DNA from: CAXQZM01 sp964228455
GTDB taxonomy: Bacteria; Pseudomonadota; Alphaproteobacteria; UBA7985
Assembly: GCA_964228455.1 (NCBI GenBank)
Contig: CAXQZM010000013.1
Span: forward strand, 1-12,459
Reading direction: 5' to 3'
Length of the DNA: 12,459 nucleotides
The notes under the pieces are model-generated. The model worked only from the letters and a program-made list of their open reading frames with translations. It made no database searches and was not told the DNA's origin. The position numbers and the translations under genes are program-made. Positions 7,772 through 12,459 of this stretch are shown one piece after another; position 1 is the stretch's first letter, and the number at the start of each line of letters is the position of its first letter.

Positions 7772-8284
7772 TTAGTCGAATAATTTATTACCCTCGAAAA
7801 CGGGCGTCCCGTTTACGAGGCTAACAAGGTCATTATAGATTGATTGGAACAACCTAATAATTACGAGAGTAAATCCGAGAGGCACGGCTGTTAAAGCCCA
7901 AGCTCGGGAGATTTGAAGCGCTTCTAGCACAGAACCACGATCAATACTTCGGGTCACAGGCTCAATTGCCCAAATCAAAGCCATGATCGCCATAGCAACC
8001 ATAATTAAATCAGCAAAAATATAGAGCAATGTCCGAACGCGCGGAGTAACAAATTTATAGAGTACATCTATTCGAATATGCGCGCGCTCTTTAACCGCAG
8101 CAGCAGCGCCAATCCAAACGAGATATATGAATGAGTAACGAACAACTTCCTCTCCCCAAACGGAGGAGAAAGATAAAATTTCTCTTCTCAGAACTTCTAA
8201 GGCCATAGAGGCGACGAGTACGCTGTAGAAAAATAATAATGCATATCTCTCTGCGTGTTTATTTAGTTGCCGTAAAAGTTTCAT
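7772..8284 (-). CDS. TRAP transporter small permease (DctQ family)
   Basis: Small membrane partner of the large permease: 170 residues with four hydrophobic helices, roughly 13-32, 46-64, 85-106 and 129-150. The family signature around FSSVWGEEVVRYSFIYLVWIG (35-55) contains the conserved W-x-E-E pattern, and the stretch AAVKERAHIRIDVLY follows. It anchors the complex and helps the receptor dock. It lies 64 bases downstream of the receptor gene, beyond a strong stem-loop, and has no clear Shine-Dalgarno sequence before its ATG. That fits lower expression than the receptor. Confidence 0.93.
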   Translation of the reverse strand: MKLLRQLNKHAERYALLFFYSVLVASMALEVLRREILSFSSVWGEEVVRYSFIYLVWIGAAAAVKERAHIRIDVLYKFVTPRVRTLLYIFADLIMVAMAIMALIWAIEPVTRSIDRGSVLEALQISRAWALTAVPLGFTLVIIRLFQSIYNDLVSLVNGTPVFEGNKLFD

Positions 8285-8311
8285 AGTAGTTCAGGTTTCT
8301 AGGAGAGAATG

Positions 8312-8333
8312 TGGGGGGCCTAAAAGCCCCCCA
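8312..8333 (-). promoter_or_regulatory. Stem-loop between TRAP receptor and permease genes
   Basis: An 8-bp perfect stem, TGGGGGGC paired with GCCCCCCA, flanks a 6-base loop 15 bases after the receptor stop codon. On the transcribed strand it is followed by CATTCTCTCC, not a run of T, so it is not a standard intrinsic terminator. Hairpins at this place in binding-protein operons commonly protect the upstream message from 3' decay or give partial termination. Either would make more receptor than permease. Confidence 0.75.
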
Positions 8334-8348
8334 ACAATTAATCTAGGT

Positions 8349-9500
8349 CTAGGCGTCGTGGACGTAATAACGACCTTGTGTACCCGCAGCTTCTTCAAGT
8401 TTATCAAAGTTCGCCATAGAACCTGCAAACTGCGTTTTGAAATCATCCCAATCAGAGTTCTGATAGCCGCCAGCGTCTTTCCAAACCGCCAATTGATCAT
8501 CAGATAAAGAGTGGAATTGAACGCCATTAGCCGCAAGCTGGGACATTGCATATGCACGTGCAGCTGGAACTTTCGCCAGGTTTTGCTGAGAAGTTACTTC
8601 AGAAGCAAACTCGATGCCTTCTTGGACGTCACCTGGAAGAGAGTTGAACCATTCCAGGTTGCACGAGAACACCTGGCTGTCTGGCACTGCTTGAGTGAAT
8701 GTTACATGGCTCAGTAGGTCCTTGAAACCGAAGACAAACAATGCACCAACTGAAGGATCTAATGCGTCCGCTACACCCTGTTGAATCGCTGAAGGTGTTT
8801 CACCCCAAGCAACAGGTGTTGGGTTTGCACCTACCATGCGGTAGTATTGCTGCAAGACAGCAGAGCCCGGTACACGGAATTTCACTCCGTCTAGGTCTTC
8901 GGGTAAAATCACTGGAGAACCACCTTTGCGCACAGCGACAACACGTGGATCAATTACCACATAAAATAGTGCCTTAAATCCTGCTTGAGCAATGTTCGGA
9001 TCCACAGCATTTTTCCATGCCTGTGAGCTAACAAGGTTAGTAAAACGCTGGTTAGAACCGCAGAAATACGGAATGTTGATCAGGTCAACACTGGAAGCGA
9101 AGGGTGCGAAGTTAGATAAGGAATGCTGCGCAGCTTGAATTGTACCAGCCTGAACCTTCTCTACCAGCGCGCCACCTGCGCCGAGCTGGCCACCAGGAGC
9201 CAAACGGACATAAACTTTTCCGTTAGTAGCGTTTTGGATATTTTCTTTAAGATCTAGCTGCATGATTGGGTAGGACCGAGAAGCTCCCAATACATAGGCC
9301 GTAGCAATTACCATAACGTGATCAGCTGCTGCCTCGCGAGCGGATTCCTCCGCAGCTGTTTGTGCAGCTGCAGTTGGTGACCATAGCGTACCAGCTGCGC
9401 CTGCAACCATTGCTGCTGTGAATGCACCTTTACCCGTTAACTTAAATAAATTTCGACGCGTTAATGCGCCTTTCTCTTGTTGGATCTTTAGATCGTCCAT
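8349..9500 (-). CDS. TRAP transporter periplasmic solute receptor (DctP family), Tat-exported
   Basis: Periplasmic binding subunit of the TRAP system, 383 residues. The N-terminus has a twin-arginine signal, TRRNLFK at 14-20, then a hydrophobic segment and a likely cleavage after Ala46 in TAAAQ. The mature part follows the DctP pattern: LKENIQNATNGKVYVRLAPG (85-104), LVEKVQAGTIQAAQHSLSNF (113-132), and GVKFRVPGS with Arg210, the arginine that in DctP proteins binds an acidic group of the ligand. VAWGETPSAIQQGVADALDP (231-250) follows. A negatively charged ligand such as a sulfonate is compatible. AAGGA sits about 9 bases before the ATG. This is the first large gene of the operon and would correspond to the receptor of HpsKLM. 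The DHPS ligand is inferred from the neighbours. Confidence 0.94.
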   Translation of the reverse strand: MDDLKIQQEKGALTRRNLFKLTGKGAFTAAMVAGAAGTLWSPTAAAQTAAEESAREAAADHVMVIATAYVLGASRSYPIMQLDLKENIQNATNGKVYVRLAPGGQLGAGGALVEKVQAGTIQAAQHSLSNFAPFASSVDLINIPYFCGSNQRFTNLVSSQAWKNAVDPNIAQAGFKALFYVVIDPRVVAVRKGGSPVILPEDLDGVKFRVPGSAVLQQYYRMVGANPTPVAWGETPSAIQQGVADALDPSVGALFVFGFKDLLSHVTFTQAVPDSQVFSCNLEWFNSLPGDVQEGIEFASEVTSQQNLAKVPAARAYAMSQLAANGVQFHSLSDDQLAVWKDAGGYQNSDWDDFKTQFAGSMANFDKLEEAAGTQGRYYVHDA

Positions 9501-9523
9501 CAGTTCTTTTCCTTGTTTATGGT

Positions 9524-9727
9524 TTAGTCACCTGCAAGATTTTCAGCTTTCCTTTTTTGCTCAGCGAGCAAAACCATCAGCACAAAAAACAAACAGGCAA
9601 TGAACAGGGAGCTCACTTCCCAGAGCAGCGGTAAAAAAGACACCTCTGCGTAAGCGCCAAGAACCAAGTCCGCCAGATAGACAGCGAAAGCCATTAAGGC
9701 CACAATGCCAGAGCGAATTTGGGTCAT
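9524..9727 (-). CDS. Small two-helix membrane protein, function unknown
   Basis: A 67-residue hydrophobic protein that I do not recognise. It has two predicted membrane segments, about residues 7-27 (beginning GIVALMAFAVYLAD) and 33-56 (including LFIACLFFVLMVLLA), and ends in a charged tail, EQKRKAENLAGD. It reads in the operon direction and stops 23 bases before the receptor start. The ATG at 9727 has AAGGGAG upstream, though at a rather long 11 bases. An in-frame GTG at 9760 would add 11 residues and overlaps a possible leader-peptide stop as GTGA. Its place as first gene suggests an accessory to the transporter, but nothing in the sequence shows a function. Confidence 0.6.
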   Translation of the reverse strand: MTQIRSGIVALMAFAVYLADLVLGAYAEVSFLPLLWEVSSLFIACLFFVLMVLLAEQKRKAENLAGD

Positions 9728-9756
9728 AAATTTAGTAACTCCCTTAAAAACACAAC

Positions 9757-9804
9757 TCACTTAGCGTTGGCAGTGTTGCGCGCAGAGTGAAGATGTCGGA
9801 TCAC
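9757..9804 (-). CDS. Possible 15-codon leader peptide before the operon
   Basis: A GTG at 9804 with a perfect AGGAGG at 9810-9815, five bases upstream, opens MIRHLHSARNTANAK and stops at TGA 9757-9759. That stop overlaps an in-frame GTG start for the next gene. The strong ribosome site is the main support. The composition shows no regulatory codon run, so it may be a coupling leader or chance. Confidence 0.3.
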   Translation of the reverse strand: MIRHLHSARNTANAK

Positions 9805-9862
9805 CCCTCCCTCCTCAAGGAAAAAGCTCTCTAGACAACAGACTAAAGGGATTCTTATCCTT

Positions 9863-9876
9863 TGCAAGCGCTTTCA
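9863..9876. promoter_or_regulatory. LacI-family operator 1, in the divergent promoter region
   Basis: TGCAAGCGCTTTCA is a 14-bp near-perfect palindrome (one mismatched pair) with a perfect AAGCGCTT core and a central CpG. It matches the general LacI/GalR-family operator pattern, in which a hinge leucine inserts at the central CG step. It lies 30 bases upstream of the lacI-type start and about 135 bases upstream of the first operon gene, so binding could control both directions. A minus-strand TTGCAA at 9862-9867 overlaps the site and could serve as a -35 element, but no convincing -10 partner is visible. Confidence 0.75.
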
Positions 9877-9906
9877 TTAATTGCACTGTGCTAGAATAAG
9901 CGGTAG

Positions 9907-10929
9907 ATGAGTTTGACTATGCGGAAAGACAGCCCCCCAAGACTAGAAGATGTGGCAACGCTCGCTGGTGTATCAGCCGCCACGGTCTCCCGCTTCCTTA
10001 ACTCGCCAGACAGAGTATCTGGGGCAAAAGCTGATCGCATTGAGAGCGCTATCAATGCCACAGGGTATGTGCCAAACTCAATTGGACGAGCGTTGGCTTC
10101 GCACCAAACAAATATCATTGGCGCTCTTATTCCAACCCTTTCGAACGCGATGTTCGCAAGTGGATTACAAGCTTTTCAAGAGACGTTAGCTGCCGAGAAC
10201 CTTGCTCTTATTCTAGCCACGACGAACTACGATCGGGACGAAGAAGCGCGACAAGTAAGAAATTTAGTTTCGCAAGGAGCTTCTAGCTTGCTGCTAATTG
10301 GGAAGGCTCGGCATCCAGATACAATCAAATTTTTGAATAAACGAGATGTACCATATGTGCTTTCCTGGTGCTTTGATCGGAATGACGACGCAGTCTACGT
10401 TGGCTTTGACAACTTTGCTGCTGCGCAGAATGCAGCGCGGCAAGTCCTTGCACTAGGACATAAAAAAATTGGTCTCATTTGTGGCCATAGCGAAAACAAT
10501 GATCGAGCTTACGAGCGGAAAGAAGGATACTCATTTGAAATAAAATCTCAAAAAGCGCAGCTAACTGCCTGCGTAGAGACAGAGTATGGTTTAGAAAAAG
10601 GTCGGATAGCTTTTCAGCAACTTTACGCGCAAGCACCCGAGACGACCGCCATTCTCTGCGGCAATGATGTCCTCGCGGCTGGAGCAATGATGGCAGCAAG
10701 AGAGCAAGGAATTAGCGTTCCAAAGGACATATCTATCGTTGGCTTTGATGACATTGGTCTAGCTTCAATTTTAAGCCCAGGACTCACAACCGTGCGCGTA
10801 CCTCAGCTTCAGATGGGGCGGATAGCTGCTGAAACCCTGATCTCAAAACGTCGGGGTAAAGTTGGGGTAAATTCAATAGAGCTAAACACTGAATTCGTGT
10901 TGAGAGGGACACTCGCATCCAGTTGTTGA
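9907..10929 (+). CDS. LacI/GalR-family transcriptional regulator
   Basis: Ligand-responsive DNA-binding regulator of 340 residues, the normal family length. The N-terminal helix-turn-helix is LEDVATLAGVSAATVSRFLN at 13-32. The hinge YVPNSIGRALAS at 54-65 has the leucine (Leu63) used for minor-groove binding. The effector domain has the usual segments IIGALIPTLSNAMFA near 70-84, YVGFDNFAAAQ, a central HKKIGLICG, ILCGNDVLAAGAMMA and DISIVGFDDIGLASILSPGLTTVR. It is divergent from the sulfonate operon, with operator 1 between them, and a near-copy lies just after its own stop. It is therefore the likely local repressor, possibly autoregulated. The ATG at 9907 has only a weak ribosome site, and Met5 at 9919 is an alternative. 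The effector is unknown: DHPS or a pathway intermediate is a guess. Confidence 0.93.
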   Translation: MSLTMRKDSPPRLEDVATLAGVSAATVSRFLNSPDRVSGAKADRIESAINATGYVPNSIGRALASHQTNIIGALIPTLSNAMFASGLQAFQETLAAENLALILATTNYDRDEEARQVRNLVSQGASSLLLIGKARHPDTIKFLNKRDVPYVLSWCFDRNDDAVYVGFDNFAAAQNAARQVLALGHKKIGLICGHSENNDRAYERKEGYSFEIKSQKAQLTACVETEYGLEKGRIAFQQLYAQAPETTAILCGNDVLAAGAMMAAREQGISVPKDISIVGFDDIGLASILSPGLTTVRVPQLQMGRIAAETLISKRRGKVGVNSIELNTEFVLRGTLASSC

Positions 10930-10974
10930 GATTCCTTTAATAAGTCATCTTGCTTAAAAAAACCTATACTAGCC

Positions 10975-11000
10975 GTCAGATATATTTCAAAAAATCTGAC
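10975..11000. repeat. Inverted repeat in the gap after lacI
   Basis: GTCAGAT at 10975-10981 pairs with ATCTGAC at 10994-11000 across a 12-base AT-rich loop. It lies between the regulator stop and operator 2. No T-run follows, so it may be a weak terminator or a binding site. A further partial copy, GTCTGAT, begins at 11007 and runs into operator 2. Confidence 0.4.
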
Positions 11001-11009
11001 AACTATGTC

Positions 11010-11023
11010 TGATAGCGCTTGCA
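11010..11023. promoter_or_regulatory. LacI-family operator 2, upstream of the phosphodiesterase unit
   Basis: TGATAGCGCTTGCA shares 13 of 14 bases with operator 1 read on the opposite strand (TGAAAGCGCTTGCA). It keeps the AGCGCT core, the central CpG and the outer TG/CA ends. It lies 87 bases after the regulator gene and 100 bases before the 26-codon mini-gene. The likely reading is that the same LacI protein controls the downstream phosphodiesterase unit. The -35 and -10 elements here are not clear. Confidence 0.65.
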
Positions 11024-11109
11024 ATATCCAAGCCAGAGCATAGGGTAGAAAGACTCTGCCATATGTGAGCGGAGGAATTTATTATTTATTAATATGTTTG
11101 GGAGGACGT

Positions 11110-11190
11110 ATGAAAAAACAGCGCTTTTCCATTGATCCATCACACCTCCATGTTTTTGATCCAGATACTGGAAAGAGGCTGAATGCATGA
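11110..11190 (+). CDS. 26-codon mini-gene resembling a MalK/UgpC ATPase C-terminal tail
   Basis: An ATG preceded by GGGAGGA opens 26 codons ending in a TGA that overlaps the next start as ATGA. After MKKQR the product reads FSIDPSHLHVFDPDTGKRL, which matches the final residues of TOBE domains in MalK/UgpC ATPases. The ATPase at the left edge of this window ends FDPQHIHLFDKEGMCLTRL, with the shared DP-x-H-x-H-x-FD pattern. The DNA also shares GATCCA and the following CAC-x-TCCA run. No other part of an ATPase is visible upstream. It may be the relic of a deleted ATPase gene kept as a translation-coupling leader for the phosphodiesterase, or a functional small peptide. Confidence 0.55.
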   Translation: MKKQRFSIDPSHLHVFDPDTGKRLNA

Positions 11191-12122
11191 GGCGATTCCC
11201 TGCCGTCGAGGCATTCCAAGGGAATAGCAATCTTATACGTGTCGTAGGTCACAGGGGTGCAAGGGGGATCCTGCCGGAAAACACGCTTATTGGTTTCGAA
11301 TTTGCAGTTTCATCTGGTGCAAGCCTGATCGAATTTGATGTGGTCATGTCCTCAGATAATGTTCCAGTAATCACGCATAACCATCGACTCCATGCACCTA
11401 CATTTAGAGATCAGGATGGAGCCTTTATAATTCACGAACCAAAAGTGTCAGATTTGACCTGGGAAGACATTCAAACCTTTGATGTTGGGAGAATTGATGG
11501 GCGAAGTGAATATGGTCGACGCTTCCCTGATCAAGCTCAGATTGATGGATTGAAAGTGCCAAGCCTCTCACAACTGCTTACTATATTAGGTGAAAAAAAA
11601 TATAGCGAAGCGCACTTAATGCTAGAGATTAAGTCTGATCCATATGCTCTACATGATGAGCAAAAAAGAAGGTCAACACTCTCAACTATACTAAACGAGG
11701 TAAGAAAAGCAGCCTTTGAGCAGCGAACGCTCATTCACAGTTTTGATTGGCGTATGCTTGCAACATGTCGAAAACTCGCTCCTGAAATACCCATTTCTTT
11801 TCTCACTCAACTACCGGAGCAAACAGACGATATCGGCGAAGACTCATCCAAATTAGTTAATCCTGATTTTTCCGGGCGCGAAAATCTGATACCAAAACTA
11901 GTTGCCGAATCCGGTGGTTCGCTTTGGTGCCCCTATTTTCGAGATGTGACCGCTGAAGCCGCAAAGCTCGCTCATGAGCAAGGCCTTGTCACAGCAGTTT
12001 GGACAGTAAATGAGCCTGCAGATATAAAGCAAATGGTTGAGCTTGGCGTTGATGCTATCATCTCAGACTATCCCGGACGGGTTCAAAGATATCTAGCTGA
12101 TCAGGGATATTCCTGGGATTGA
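11187..12122 (+). CDS. Glycerophosphodiester phosphodiesterase (UgpQ-like, cytosolic)
   Basis: Predicted to hydrolyse glycerophosphodiesters to glycerol-3-phosphate and an alcohol. The 311-residue GDPD barrel shows VVGHRGARGILPENT at 19-33 with catalytic His22, the metal ligands Glu49 and Asp51 in IEFDV, His64 in ITHNHRL, Glu147 in LEIKSD, and VTAVWTVNE plus DAIISDYPGR near the end. The second-histidine motif is HN rather than the commoner HD. The insertion domain has FDVGRIDGRSEYGRRFPDQA (98-117), typical of alphaproteobacterial homologues. There is no signal peptide, so it acts in the cytosol like UgpQ, which is often encoded beside UgpC. Its ATG overlaps the mini-gene stop. Operator 2 upstream suggests control by the neighbouring LacI protein. 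A diester carrying a sulfonated alcohol is a conceivable substrate, but nothing shows it. Confidence 0.9.
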   Translation: MRRFPAVEAFQGNSNLIRVVGHRGARGILPENTLIGFEFAVSSGASLIEFDVVMSSDNVPVITHNHRLHAPTFRDQDGAFIIHEPKVSDLTWEDIQTFDVGRIDGRSEYGRRFPDQAQIDGLKVPSLSQLLTILGEKKYSEAHLMLEIKSDPYALHDEQKRRSTLSTILNEVRKAAFEQRTLIHSFDWRMLATCRKLAPEIPISFLTQLPEQTDDIGEDSSKLVNPDFSGRENLIPKLVAESGGSLWCPYFRDVTAEAAKLAHEQGLVTAVWTVNEPADIKQMVELGVDAIISDYPGRVQRYLADQGYSWD

Positions 12123-12143
12123 TTCGTGAGTTTAGTTTAGCAC

Positions 12144-12459
12144 TTAGAGACAAGCGCATAACGCGGCGTCTAGATCTTCGATAACATCCTTTGAATCTTC
12201 TAAACCAATACTCAAACGCACCAGCCCGTCTGATATACCAGCCTGTTTTCTAAGTCTCGGGTCTAAGGTTCGATGTGTGGTAGTTGCGGGATGTGTCGCG
12301 AGTGATTTAGAATCACCTAAGTTATTGCTTATAAGTATCAGCTTTAAAGCATTCAAAAACTTGAAAGCCTGAGCCTTACCTGCTGGTAATTCGAATGAGA
12401 TGATACTACCGCCACTGTTCATTTGATTGCTAGCCAAACTATATTGGGGGTGATCTAAG
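12144..12459 (-). CDS. metZ: O-succinylhomoserine sulfhydrylase-like PLP enzyme, C-terminal part
   Basis: The last ~105 codons of a Cys/Met-metabolism PLP enzyme. The frame is open to the window edge, reading LDHPQYSLASNQMNSGG before the conserved part, so the true start and the PLP lysine lie outside. Diagnostic segments are GGSIISFELPAGKAQAFKFL, LISNNLGDSKSLATHPATTT (with the substrate-carboxylate region SLATHPA) and GISDGLVRLSIGLEDSKDVI. This C-terminus fits MetZ, which makes homocysteine from O-succinylhomoserine and sulfide. Cystathionine gamma-synthase and O-acetylhomoserine sulfhydrylase share the fold and cannot be fully excluded from the fragment. It converges on the phosphodiesterase gene with 21 bases between, and no terminator is seen. 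Confidence 0.85.
   Translation of the reverse strand, partial: LDHPQYSLASNQMNSGGSIISFELPAGKAQAFKFLNALKLILISNNLGDSKSLATHPATTTHRTLDPRLRKQAGISDGLVRLSIGLEDSKDVIEDLDAALCACL

Noticed and set aside
7914..7927. GAAGCGCTTC palindrome as a LacI operator
   Set aside because: It is inside the small permease gene and lacks the outer TG/CA bases of the two intergenic sites.
9892..9897. TAGAAT as a -10 box for the regulator gene
   Set aside because: It would leave only a few bases before the ATG at 9907, and no matching -35 is found. A leaderless transcript is possible but unsupported.
10965..10970. TATACT as a -10 box for the mini-gene and phosphodiesterase
   Set aside because: The hexamer is good, but TTGCTT lies only 9 bases upstream and nothing -35-like sits at normal spacing.

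Overview
The window looks like a chromosomal accessory region of a marine, Gram-negative alphaproteobacterium. The grounds are the moderate GC content, a TRAP transporter with a Tat-exported solute receptor, UgpC/MalK-type ABC import genes, a MetZ-type methionine gene, and a gene order close to the organosulfonate operons known from Roseobacter-group bacteria. No closer taxonomic placement is supported by the sequence alone. No rRNA, tRNA, CRISPR array, insertion sequence or integrase is visible, and no gene-free stretch exceeds 300 bases.

Layout. (1) Positions 2-1869, plus strand: the 3' end of an ABC importer ATPase, overlapped by a glycerate 2-kinase gene. (2) Positions 9760 down to 1924, minus strand: one long, tightly packed operon. 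In transcription order it holds a small two-helix membrane protein, a TRAP receptor (DctP type), a strong stem-loop, TRAP small and large permeases, an HpsN-type histidinol-dehydrogenase homologue, a zinc-type alcohol dehydrogenase, sulfopyruvate decarboxylase alpha and beta subunits (ComD, ComE), and an FMN-dependent alpha-hydroxyacid dehydrogenase. (3) Positions 9907-10929, plus strand: a divergent LacI-family regulator. (4) Positions 11110-12122, plus strand: a 26-codon mini-gene resembling the C-terminal tail of a MalK/UgpC ATPase, coupled by an ATGA overlap to a cytosolic glycerophosphodiester phosphodiesterase. (5) Positions 12459 down to 12144, minus strand: the 3' end of a MetZ-like O-succinylhomoserine sulfhydrylase, convergent with the phosphodiesterase.

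How the genes work together (inference from family knowledge and gene order). The minus-strand operon reads as a pathway for the plankton sulfonate 2,3-dihydroxypropane-1-sulfonate (DHPS). The TRAP system would import it and the alcohol dehydrogenase would interconvert or oxidise it at C2. HpsN would oxidise it to 3-sulfolactate, the FMN enzyme would give sulfopyruvate, and ComDE would decarboxylate that to sulfoacetaldehyde. The enzyme that finally releases sulfite (Xsc, SuyAB or CuyA type) is not in the window, so the pathway must be finished elsewhere.

Regulation. Two nearly identical 14-bp LacI-type palindromes were found, at 9863-9876 and 11010-11023. They are identical at 13 of 14 positions when each is read in the direction of the gene it precedes. 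One lies in the divergent lacI/TRAP promoter region and the other upstream of the mini-gene and phosphodiesterase. This suggests that the LacI protein controls both transcription units.
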